Source: Emiliania huxleyi CCMP1516 (Eukaryota > Haptophyta > Isochrysidales > Noelaerhabdaceae). Taken from it: 54,820 nt of DNA. A program made the position numbers and the translations under genes. A model generated the notes under the pieces. It did not search any database. It was not told where the DNA came from and worked only from the letters and a program-made list of their open reading frames with translations. Location of the stretch: assembly GCF_000372725.1 (NCBI RefSeq), contig NW_005200434.1, forward strand, positions 9,466 through 64,285. Direction: 5' to 3'. Positions 20,609 to 30,200 of the stretch are shown here, piece by piece (within the stretch, counting starts at the first letter, position 1; each line of letters opens with the position of its first letter).

Positions 20609-22252
20609 ATGGCCGGGGCCGGCGCCTCGACCGTCCACGTGCCGCCTCTGCCGAAGAAGCTGCGGGCCGAACCACACGAGGAGGAGATCGGGCCGGGCAA
20701 GCCGTACGCAGATGCGGCCGCGTTCAACGCCGACCACAGCCGTTGGGAGCAGGAGCGCGATGCACGCGTGCAGCAGATGGCGGAGCGCCAGAGAGCACAG
20801 AAGAAGCTCCACGAGCAGACTCGAGGGGAGCGAGACCGCAGTGCACGCCAGCGGCCGGCCGACGACAATGTGCGGCGGGAGCAGCAGAGACAGCAGCAGC
20901 AGAGCGCAGTGCGCATGGAGTCTTTGACGACATTCAAACTCTTCTTCCTGCTGGCCAATCTCACCCGGATGGTGGTGGACGAGTCGGCGAGTGGCGTGAA
21001 GGAGCGCCTGTGGAGCGTGTGGGAGGGGCTGCTTGGGCGACGGCCGCCATCGTCGGCGACCGTTGACTACGTTGCGATCGACAATCCACGGCTGACGCTC
21101 GGAGACCGCATATTAGACGACAATTTGCAGTCAAGCCAGCGCGTTGCAAAGCTCCTTGAAGCAGGCGTGGATAGGGACGATCTGCTTCGGACTTCTAAAA
21201 TCGACTTTGTGTTCATAGGACGACCGTATGGCGAGAGTGGAAGGGGAGCGTGCGTGCAGCTGTACACTGACAATGCCGGCAGCCCAACCCGCGTGGAGTG
21301 CTATGACGGGCAGTGGGTATGGAACGGATCACGGCACAACTTCACCGGGAGGGGCCACGCAAAGTTCAGTGATGGGGAGTACAGCAACGGGGTGTGGTTC
21401 GAGTATGAATTGATGCAGGGAACTCGTGTACGCAACGGTCAGGAGGAGGTTGTGGAGCGCAGCGAGCGCGCAAAGAACTTCATCAAGCTTGGCCAGCCAG
21501 CCATGGCCAACTTTGTAGATCTCGACCATAAGAACGAGGAGGAGGAGATGGATGAGTGGCTCTGTACCTTTGTCTTCAATGACGACGGGCGAATATTGGA
21601 CGACTGTGAACTCACAGATGCTTTGCTGCTTGAGTGGCGGGCCAGCTCAGAGTATCGAGACTTCCGTGCCTTTCACGAGGTTTACACCAAGCCGCTTTGG
21701 TGCGTGTCGGAAGAGCTCTACCGGACGCTGAGTGAGGACGTGATCGTGAAAAACAACCTCACGTGTGCGGGCTTCCCGCAGCTGCCCTACGAGTTTGCAC
21801 GCGACGCGCTTTGGAGCCATCTTTGCGACAGCCACAGCCAGGCGCAGGAGCTTAAGGCCATGAGAGCTGAGTATGAGCGTCTGAAGTACAAGATCCCCGG
21901 CATCGAGTTCTGGGAGGGATTGTATCAGAAGAGGTCCCCCGCGTCCCGCAGACGGCTTTATGCAACTAACTACGAGCAGCTGCTTGAGGGTTGCAGACTA
22001 ACACGAGATGGCCATGACCAGGCGTCCGAGCTGCCGGCCATGTATGCTTCAAAGGAACGTCTGGCTGGGCAAATCGACCGTCTGTCAGAGAAGATTGCAG
22101 ATCAGGTTCGGCCAATATGGAAGGCGATGTCGCCCTTTGAGGTGCTGATGAACGCGCCGCTGTACAAATGCGACACTGGGAGCAACTACGACGAGCACTC
22201 GCTTCAACAATTTGCTCGCCAGGAACGATGCAGTCAGATTATCAAGTATTAA
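20609..22252 (+). CDS. 547-aa orphan protein with a MORN-like stretch
   Basis: Intronless, ATG at 20609. An N-terminal charged coiled-coil-like part (DHSRWEQERDARVQQMAERQ, Q4 run) leads to a hydrophobic helix (FKLFFLLANLTRMVVD). Around residues 230-270 is a MORN-like segment (CYDGQWVWNGSRHNFTGRG, KFSDGEYSNGVWFEYE). The C-terminal half is helical and acidic. The codon choice is less GC-biased than in neighbours and there is no intron, unlike the multi-exon genes around it. I do not recognise the family. Transfer from a virus or a mobile element is possible but unsupported. Confidence 0.65.
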   Translation: MAGAGASTVHVPPLPKKLRAEPHEEEIGPGKPYADAAAFNADHSRWEQERDARVQQMAERQRAQKKLHEQTRGERDRSARQRPADDNVRREQQRQQQQSAVRMESLTTFKLFFLLANLTRMVVDESASGVKERLWSVWEGLLGRRPPSSATVDYVAIDNPRLTLGDRILDDNLQSSQRVAKLLEAGVDRDDLLRTSKIDFVFIGRPYGESGRGACVQLYTDNAGSPTRVECYDGQWVWNGSRHNFTGRGHAKFSDGEYSNGVWFEYELMQGTRVRNGQEEVVERSERAKNFIKLGQPAMANFVDLDHKNEEEEMDEWLCTFVFNDDGRILDDCELTDALLLEWRASSEYRDFRAFHEVYTKPLWCVSEELYRTLSEDVIVKNNLTCAGFPQLPYEFARDALWSHLCDSHSQAQELKAMRAEYERLKYKIPGIEFWEGLYQKRSPASRRRLYATNYEQLLEGCRLTRDGHDQASELPAMYASKERLAGQIDRLSEKIADQVRPIWKAMSPFEVLMNAPLYKCDTGSNYDEHSLQQFARQERCSQIIKY

Positions 22253-22309
22253 AATTAATTCTTTTTGAGCTCGGGCACGCGCCAGCTAGCTGACCTTTCC
22301 CTGCGCCCG

Positions 22310-22332
22310 CCCCGCCCCCATTGGGGGCGGGG
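22310..22332. terminator. GC-rich hairpin after the 547-aa ORF
   Basis: CCCGCCCCCA (22311-22320) and TGGGGGCGGG (22322-22331) form a nearly perfect stem 60 bp past the stop at 22252. It could mark the transcript 3' end; function unproven. Confidence 0.4.
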
Positions 22333-22677
22333 GCCCGCACGGGCCTCAACTCTAGTGCCGCCAGAAAGGAGAAAACGCCGCATTTCTCTCGAGAGGTGTA
22401 ACCCGAGCCACGGATCTGTCGCAAAGCACTGTTAAAAGCTACGGCTTAAGTCATCTGTTCACGTGCAGTGTGTGGCTCCTCTCGCGCCGCTTCTCTCGCA
22501 CTCACGCCTCTGTTCTGCTTCGCGGCTTCGCGGCGGTCTGGTGGCCTGTGTGTCCTCTCTTGCCGGTGCGGGGAACCCACAAGTCGATGGGCCGCTGTCT
22601 GATACCACTCCCACCGCCGTGGGAGGGCCCATCTCCGTCAGAAGCCTCTGTACGGAGGACGAGGTCGTTGGCGGGAA

Positions 22678-23237
22678 TAGGGGGTAGACAGCGTCCTAAT
22701 CTAAAATCTGAGGATTCAGGATTGAGGGCTTGCTTCACCTTCAGTGAGGCCAAAGTGAGTTTATGGATGTGTGAGAACGGTGCGGGACACGAGGAGTCAC
22801 GCGGACCGACTCGTCGGTGACTCTGCTGCACGCCGTTTCAGAATTTTTCTCAGCGTGAGCGAGACGTGGAAGAGTGCCACCGTCGGGTAGGACGGGTCGG
22901 CCCGGAGTATCAGAGTAGCCGTCGTGGTCGCGGCGAGCAGCGCCGGCCACTCCGGCGCCGCGTCGGCAACGTGGGAGCATGTCCACCGCCACTTCGCGGT
23001 CGCAGTGCTGTTGTCGCCCAAAACGCCGCATGTACCTCTGGCGGGCCAAAGATCGACTCACATGTCGATTTCGACTTGACGGCGGCATGGAGGCATCACG
23101 TCTCCATGCCGCCATCAAGTCGGAGCCAGTCTGCGGCGACCACAGCACTCGCAGGAGGTACATGCGAGCTTTTCAGAGTCAAGCGATTGCGCGAAATCCC
23201 ACACTGGTGGATTTCGTGGGGCGCTGTCTACCCCCTA
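22678..23237. mobile_element. 560-bp element with 16-bp terminal inverted repeats
   Basis: TAGGGGGTAGACAGCG at 22678-22693 is matched in perfect inversion by CGCTGTCTACCCCCTA at 23222-23237. GCGGGAA precedes the left end (22671-22677) and occurs again at 23245-23251, a possible target duplication offset by 7 bp. Inside lie a foldback (23072-23122) and a short protein-like minus frame (22797-23021, WTCSHVADAAPEWPALLAAT). There is no transposase, so this would be a MITE-like, non-autonomous DNA element. Confidence 0.6.
23072..23122. repeat. Foldback, 21-bp arms
   Basis: CGACTTGACGGCGGCATGGA plus G (23072-23092) pairs with 23102-23122 with one mismatch and a 9-nt loop. A weaker match extends outward to about 23027-23168 (ATGTACCTC on both outer sides), as in an old inverted duplication. 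Confidence 0.75.
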
Positions 23238-23512
23238 GCCGCTAGCGGGAAGCCTCTCATGGCGCCATGTCAAAAAAGAGCGAGAAGTGTGGGTGCCCTT
23301 TCTAGTCATTCTACCGTAGTGAGGGCTACCCATGGGGGGTGATTGCACTGTTACACAGAGAGAGGACTCTGGTGTGGTGTCCACAGACCACACACGCGGC
23401 GGCCGGCGCGGGGCGACCGGGGTAGGCGCGAACGCGCATGTGACCATGATCCATGGCCGCACGTCCGCAAGTAGCGAATAGGCATGTGGGCGACGCGGCA
23501 ACACCTAACACA
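23238..23512. other. Spacer, nothing recognised
   Basis: Short spacer between the inverted-repeat element and the stop of F-box/RCC1 gene 1. It contains no supported gene. Confidence 0.5.
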
Positions 23513-25108
23513 TCAGTGACCCGGCGCCCACGCCTCGACCTTCTTGGGCAGCATCTGGTCCGACAGGTCCTCTCCGTGGCCTAGGCCGCCGTGGCGGCCC
23601 TCGCCCCAGGTAAAGAAGGCGCCGTCGGCGGTGAGGGCGATGCTGTGGCATGGTCCAGCAGAGACAGCGACGACGCGCTGCCCAGCCAACGCCTCGACTT
23701 TCTTGGGCAGCAGCTGGCGCTGCGTGTCGCCGTGGCCCAACCGGCCGTCGCCTCCACCGCCCCAGGACCAGACGGCGCCGTCGGCGGTGAGGGCGAGGCT
23801 GTGGACTTGTCCCGCCGAGACAGCGACGACGCGCTGCCCAGTAAACGCCTCGACCTTCCTCGGCAGCAGCTGGCGCTGCTGGTCGCCGTGGCCCAGCTGG
23901 CCACAGCCTCCGCCGCCCCAGCTCCAGACAGCGCCGTCGGCGGTGAGGGCGAGGCTGTGGCCGAGTCCAGCCGACACGGCGACCACACACCGCCCAGCCA
24001 AGGCCTCGAGCTTCTCGGGCAGCGCCAGGCTCTGCTGGTCGCCATGGCCCAACCTGCCACAGTAGCCACCCCCCCAGCTCCAGACGGCGCCGTCGGCGGT
24101 GATGGCGAGGCTGTGACCATCTCCAGCCGCCACCGCGACGACGCGCTGCCCAGCCAAGGCCTCAATCCTCGTGGGCAGTGACTGGGCCTGCCGATTGCCG
24201 TGGCCCAACCCCAGCACGCCAAAGGCTCCCCAACCCCAGCTCCAGACAGAGCCATCGGCGGTGACAGCGAGGCTGTGGTCCAGCCCAGCCGACACAGCGA
24301 GAACGCGCTGCCCAGCAAATGCCTCGATCTTCTTCGGCAGCAGCTGGTGCTGCGTGTCGCCGTGGCCCAGCATGCCTGAGTCTCCCAAGCCCCAGCTCCA
24401 GACACTGCCGTCGGCGGTGAGGGCGAGGCTGTGGCCGTCTCCAGCCGACACGCTCACGGCACGCTCACCCAGCGCCGACGGGAGGCGGGTCGGCGTGTTG
24501 AGCCGCGTCACGCCCTCGCCGTGCCCGAGCCGTCCCGAGGGCCGCCCCTCCACGTACTGTGTCGACGAGTAGTCGTGCGGCGCCGAGCCGCACGCCGAGA
24601 GCCGCCCCTCGCCGTCGACGAAGACGCTGTGCAGACGGCCTGCTGCCGCCCTCGCCGGCGGGTTGGACTCGCACAGAAGCGCCGAGTAGCACAGCCACCG
24701 CACGGCGCAGCCCTCGCCCTCTGGCAGCGCCGGCAGCTCGAAGCCGCGCTCTTGCGCCCACAAGCGGATGCCCTCCACCGCGAGCGAGGCGTGGAAGAGT
24801 AGCGAGACGGCCGCAACGCGAGCGATGTCGGCGGGGCTGTCGCAGCGAGAGAGGACGCGCTCGAGGAGCTCCCTGGGGAGGTCGAGGAGGCGGGCGGGCG
24901 GCGGCGTGCTTGGCGAAGCCGCGGTGGCGGCGGCGGCGAGCGATGGCACCGAGGCGCCATCGTCGTCTGGCGGAAGCTCTTCGTCGGGGTCGGGCGGCTC
25001 GGGTGGATCCACGTCTATGTCCGCATGTGCATGTGTGTGTGTGCGAGCATGCATGTGTGCGGACATCGCGAGAATAAGAGTCGTGGTGGCGCCGTGCCGT
25101 CCTCCCAT
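23513..25108 (-). CDS. F-box/RCC1-repeat protein 1
   Basis: Intronless, 531 aa from the ATG at 25108 (in-frame alternative ATG at 25066). Residues 73-110 form an F-box-like helix set (RLLDLPRELLERVLSRCDSP). About seven RCC1 blades follow (pattern HSLALTADGAVWSWGGGG-GRLGHGD-QLLPKKVEALAGQRVVAVSAG). An F-box with a beta-propeller is the usual layout of a substrate adaptor of an SCF ubiquitin ligase; the target is unknown. The DNA repeats between blades are very similar, suggesting recent blade amplification. A close paralog in opposite orientation lies at 51741-53234. Confidence 0.88.
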   Translation of the reverse strand: MGGRHGATTTLILAMSAHMHARTHTHAHADIDVDPPEPPDPDEELPPDDDGASVPSLAAAATAASPSTPPPARLLDLPRELLERVLSRCDSPADIARVAAVSLLFHASLAVEGIRLWAQERGFELPALPEGEGCAVRWLCYSALLCESNPPARAAAGRLHSVFVDGEGRLSACGSAPHDYSSTQYVEGRPSGRLGHGEGVTRLNTPTRLPSALGERAVSVSAGDGHSLALTADGSVWSWGLGDSGMLGHGDTQHQLLPKKIEAFAGQRVLAVSAGLDHSLAVTADGSVWSWGWGAFGVLGLGHGNRQAQSLPTRIEALAGQRVVAVAAGDGHSLAITADGAVWSWGGGYCGRLGHGDQQSLALPEKLEALAGRCVVAVSAGLGHSLALTADGAVWSWGGGGCGQLGHGDQQRQLLPRKVEAFTGQRVVAVSAGQVHSLALTADGAVWSWGGGGDGRLGHGDTQRQLLPKKVEALAGQRVVAVSAGPCHSIALTADGAFFTWGEGRHGGLGHGEDLSDQMLPKKVEAWAPGH

Positions 25109-25137
25109 CCTCCCGAGGTCCGTTTTCTTTCTTTTTT

Positions 25138-25395
<258 letters not shown>

Positions 25396-25879
25396 TCACG
25401 TCACTGCATCCTCCGCCGGTTCCTCCCGTCGCCTCTTCTTTGTTCGAATGTTTTTCAATCCATCCTTCACGAAGCCCTCCCATGTAGCTAGCGTTCTTGG
25501 CGAATGTCTCGAAATGGCCAGCAGGCGCTGTCTGCTCGCGGTCTGTGCGGGCCGCTCGTCCTCCTCGCCCTTCTTTCGTCCTCCCGTCCCACCCCTCCAC
25601 CATGGCCTTCTCGGCACTTCTTTCTCCATCCGCCTCGCCCTGCCTTTTCGCATCGTGCCGTTCGCCCTCCATTCGGTGACCTCCATGGCTGTCCGCCCCT
25701 TTTTGGGTGGCGCTCTCGATACGGTTGCGTCAACCTCGACGTCGCTGTCGCCCTCCCCGTCCCCGCCGGCGTCCGTGCCTCGGTTCGCGTCATCGGTAGC
25801 GTCTCCGTTGTTCCCTCGTGCCCCGCCGTCGCCCTCTCTGCTCGGGCCGTTAGCGATTTCGCTCCTCCTGCGTGTCGCC

Positions 25880-26162
25880 CCTCCGTCCCCTCCCCTTTCT
25901 TCGTCGTCATCGTCGCTGTCGCGAAAGCCCTCCGGTCCCTCGATTCCCTCGCCTATCCCCTCCGCTGCGTCGTCCCAGTTTATATCCTCATCCTCTGCGC
26001 GCGTCGCGTTGGCTTCCTCTTTCCCCCTTTCCTCCCTGCCCCTCTCGCTGTCTGGTGTAATGGACCCCCTTCCTCTCCCTCGCCACCGTCACCGTCTCCA
26101 TCCCCGTCGCTACTGCCCTCCATGCCCGCCGCCCTTTGTTTCACACTCGTCTCTGCCATGTC
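25880..26162. repeat. Pyrimidine-rich dispersed repeat, copy 1
   Basis: Contains AAAGCCCTCCGGTCCCTCGA, TTTATATCCTCATCCTCTG and TTTGTTTCACACTCGTCTC. A diverged copy occupies 46890-47320 with the same order of words. Frames are not conserved between copies, so it is non-coding. The assembly gap begins at the end of copy 1. The wider CT-rich stretch 25395-25880 holds no supported gene. Confidence 0.75.
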
Positions 26163-26262
26163 NNNNNNNNNNNNNNNNNNNNNNNNNNNNNNNNNNNNNN
26201 NNNNNNNNNNNNNNNNNNNNNNNNNNNNNNNNNNNNNNNNNNNNNNNNNNNNNNNNNNNNNN
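26163..26262. other. Assembly gap (100 N)
   Basis: Exactly 100 N, the conventional size for a gap of unknown length. It falls between a dispersed repeat and a palindrome, both of which hinder assembly. Confidence 1.
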
Positions 26263-26268
26263 CTCGAG

Positions 26269-26409
26269 TTTGTTGCAGCCCCACAGCTGGCGCGCGCTGC
26301 CAGGAAGCACCGCTCGCGTGTCGGCGGCACTCCCTGGCACCCAGGGAGTGCCGCGAACCGACCAGACCGAATGGGCTCGACGCCGCGCTCGCTGTGGGGC
26401 TGCAACAAA
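26269..26409. repeat. Nested imperfect palindrome
   Basis: The outer arms TTTGTTGCAGCCCCACAGC (26269-26287) and 26391-26409 are perfect inverted copies. The inner arms GGCACTCCCTGG (26326-26337) and CCAGGGAGTGCC (26341-26352) share the same centre at 26339. The sequence between arms is only weakly symmetric. It may be a foldback element or the end of one cut by the adjacent gap. Confidence 0.8.
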
Positions 26410-27253
26410 GTCGCCGCCGAGCGTGCCACCGACGGCGTCCCGGCGGAGGTGATGGAGTGTGAGACCTGAGGCTGCGGAGGTGACGCCTGAGGTACCGGGC
26501 CGTGCACGGCGACTCAGCCGGCGACCGCCACGGGCTCAGACGAGACTTGTCGACGCGTTCCGGCTCAGCTTCACCGTGGTCCTCGGGCGTCTGTCGACGT
26601 CAGGACCACCCATACAGCTCGCGGGTTTGAGGTCGCAAGAGCCAAGATGGTGGCGTTTGGACATCCCAACCATCACACAAGACAGCCTGTAGGTGGTGGC
26701 GGGACGGCGCAGTGTTTGTGGCACTCGGCAGTAGGCACCCGCGGCACGGCCCCGCTGTCGGCTCTCGCGGGCTGCGGAACCGGCCCCAGAGGGGGACGGT
26801 CCGGGCGAGTGTGGCAGCTCCTGCGCTAGTATGGGCAGCCTCTATCATAGCACTACTGATCCTGGTCATTAGAGCTGCCAGGGATAGCGTCAGGAGCCGG
26901 TAGGAGTCAAAACCCCTCATATTTGAGACATCGTGTCCCATATACTCGCAAAACGAGCCTTCGTCACGTCTATCTTTTTAGGTAATAGGTGTTCCCTGCT
27001 GTGGAAAAGAGCCAGCGATTGCGCGAAATCTCAGCTCTCCGCTTATCTAGATACGTAACACGTACTGCACTGTGCACGACTCTCCACACCTCCTGCACGC
27101 AAATAGCTCTATGGACACATAGAGACACATAACAACGAGCTCCCGCGCCATGTTTTATTGGGCGGCGGCAACGGCAAGCCGTGCGCGCGACAGCTTTACG
27201 GCGTCCGCCCTGAGCTGGGTGAGGGCCCCCACCCCTCCCCGGGCGCGTGGGGG
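26410..27253. other. Gene-free stretch
   Basis: A minus frame from ATG 26941 (113 aa) has no recognisable domain and is not convincing. Nothing else could be supported. Confidence 0.4.
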
Positions 27254-30200
27254 TCAGTGGTAGTGGAGCACGCCGTCGTCGAGGGGCGCCGCGAGCTGCA
27301 CCTTGTCCTTGAAGTGGTCTTGGATGTGGATCTGCCACGGGTCTGCGGCGGAGCGGCTGGGCAGCTGGCGCGCGAAGCCGTCGAGCGCGCGCAAGAAGTA
27401 GGTTGGGGTGAAGCCCTCGACGAGGCGGCGGCGCGGCGCCGACACCTCCTCTGGCCGCAGGCGCGGCACGGCGACGGTGGCGCCTGAGCAGCACGGCGCT
27501 CGACGGATCATCCCGTGACCCGTCGCCGAGAGGGGGGGGGGGGTGTGGGGGGGGGGGGAAAAAGAGGGGGGGGGGGGGACCCTTGGCGCCCATGTGGTTT
27601 AAGAGGCGGCAGGTCCCCTTGTACATGAGCTCGGGGCGCAACGTCCACCCGATGTTGAGGTAGCCCCGCGGGGGCCCCTAATCCCGGGGACTCTCGGGGA
27701 CTCTCGTGCAATCTCCCGATGTTTAAGGGAGCCCGGCGTGGGCCCCTAAACCCGGGGACTCTCGGGGACTCTCGGGGAATCTCCCGATGTTTAAGGTAGC
27801 CCCGGGTGGGCCCCTAATCCCGGGGACTCTCGTGGACTCTCGTGCAATCTCGCGATGTTGAAGGTAGCCCGGCGTGTGCACCTAATCCCGTGGACTCTCG
27901 TGGACTCTCGTGCAATCTCGCGATGTTGAAGGTAGCCCGGCGTGTGCACCAGGTTCGGCACGTCGTTGAGCCTGCCGAGGCAGGGGCATCCTCTGGCTCA
28001 GTACCGCTGTCGAGACTGCCGGGGGGGCGGCGGAGGCGGCGGAGGCGGAAGCGTCTAAGGAAGGGCCTAGGAAGGCGGTCTGGGAAGGGTCTGGGAAGGG
28101 TCTGGGAAGGGTCTGTGAGGCCTGGCGGGTACGGCTTGGGGAGGGTCTCGGAAGGGTCGCGGAAGGGTCGCGGAAGGTTCGCGGAAGGTTCGCGGAAGGG
28201 TCTCGGAAGGGTCGCGGAAGGGTCTCGGAAGGGTCTCGGAAGGGTCTCACATTGCTCCGCGGTAGGTGACGTGCTCGCGCAGCTTCATCGGCGTGCCGTC
28301 GACGGAGATCTCAATGTTGCCCGGGCTCTGCACCAGCTTGAGGCCGGTCGCAGTCACCACGACGTCGCACTCGATCTCGGAGCCTGTCGTTGTCATGACT
28401 GCCAGATTGGTATCACTATTCTTCAGCCTCATTGGTAGACATGCGCACTCGAGCTCGCAGCCTGTTCCAACACTGACGCGACGGTGGAGCAACTGCCCCG
28501 CTCCCACCGAGGTGTTGCGGCGGGGGCAGCGACGAGCCGTCGGCAAGCTGCACGCCGCGCGCGGTGAAGCGCTCCAGCGCGCACGTCACGATGGACGCGC
28601 CTATAGGAAGGCTCCAGGAAAGGTCCAGGAAAGGTCTAGGAAGTCAGCGCGCACGTCACGATGGACGCGCCGCCCGTGCGCAGCGTCGCCAGGAAGTCGC
28701 CGTCGGCGTCCAGACAGACCCGCTGTGTCCACGGGTCGTACTTCGGCGTGAGGTGCGGCCGGAGCGCCGCGAAGCTCGAGCCGAGGTGCGCCTTCAAGCG
28801 AAAGGGAAGCCGTCGGGCCTGTGAAACAAAGGAGGACGCCGCGGCGCTCGAGCCGAGGCGCGCGCCCACTGCGCGAGGGCGAAGATAGCCCTCGCCATGC
28901 GCGGCAGCTTGAGGCAGAGCGTGTGGAGGAAGATCTCGAACCAGATCTCGGAGTGGCGGTGGATGGCCTGCGGTCAGAGGGGCAGCCAGGGCGGCGGTTA
29001 GGGCGGCAGCTAGGGCGGCAGTTAGGGCGGCAGTTAGGGCGGCAGTCAGGTATGGGGAGGTGTGGGGAGGTGTGGGGAGGTGTGGGGAGGTGTGGGGAGG
29101 TATGGGGAGATATGGGGAGATATGGGGAGTGTGTGGGGAGGTGTGGGGGGTTTGGGGAGGGGGGAGGAAAAGGAGATTATGGGCAGATTGCTGTGAGATT
29201 ACGGGGAGATGTTCGCAAGGTAGGGGAGATTGTGGGGAGATTGCGGTGAGACTGTGGGGAGATGTGGGGAGATGGCGGCCTGCATCGCCGCGAGGCCGAG
29301 CAGCAGGTGCAGCGGTGCGAAGAGGAGTGTGAGGGCCAGCGAGAAGGAGCGCGGCCAGCACCAGATGTAGGTCGGAGACCGCTGAACCTACGCTCGCGCG
29401 TCTCTCGGCGCGTGATCTCCCGCGCAATCTCCCGCGCAATCTCCCGTGATCTCGCGCGTAATCTCGCGCGCAATCCGGCGCGTGAGATCTCCCGCGCAAT
29501 CTCGCGCGATCTCGTGCAATCTCGCGTACTCTCGCGCCATGACCAGCTTGCGGCACTGCTTGGCGAGGGAAGGGACGATCGAGATGGCCGTCGCCCCCGA
29601 CCCGACCACGACCACCTCGGGGGAGATTACGGGGAGATTACGGGGAGATTATGGGGAGATCTGGGGAGATCTGGGGAGATACCCCCATACGACCCCACAA
29701 CCACTTACTGATCCGCAAGGGGCGTGCAACCAACGAAAGATGCAAGCAACGAAGGACTCGCCGGCCGCCGCCCGCGACCCGCCCGCGACTACCGACGGCC
29801 ATCTCCGCATCTTTCTCCCCATCTTTCGCCCCACATCTCTCCCCACATCTCTCCCCACATCTCTCCCCACATCTCTCCCCACATCTCCCCACATCTCTCC
29901 CCACACCTCTCCCCGATCTCTCTCCCCACATCTCCCCAAATCTCTCTCCCCATCTCTCTACAGCGCCCGCCGTCTTGTCTCTCAGGTCGCCGGCCTGCCA
30001 GAACTGCGGGTGGAGGATGCGACCCCCGGCGGCCTATCATGCGCGCTGCTGCGTACGAAGAGCGCCATCTCACTGCGGCGCAGGCAGCTCCTCTCGCGCG
30101 GCCTCAAAGTCCTCACGGCCGGGGAAGCGGGCCAGCTCCTCTACGCCCGCCCGCTCATACTCGTAGTACCCGGTGCAGGCAATCACGAAGCTCGCCTTGT

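Noticed and set aside
25488..26162. Open frames in the pyrimidine-rich repeat
   Set aside because: The related copy at 46890-47320 does not keep the frame, so the similarity is at the DNA level only.
26600..26941. 113-aa minus-strand ORF with an ATG
   Set aside because: No domain, no splice context and unremarkable composition; not enough to call a gene.
27660..27931. CRISPR-like regular repeats
   Set aside because: The units are contiguous without spacers, derive from exon sequence and lie in a eukaryotic intron.
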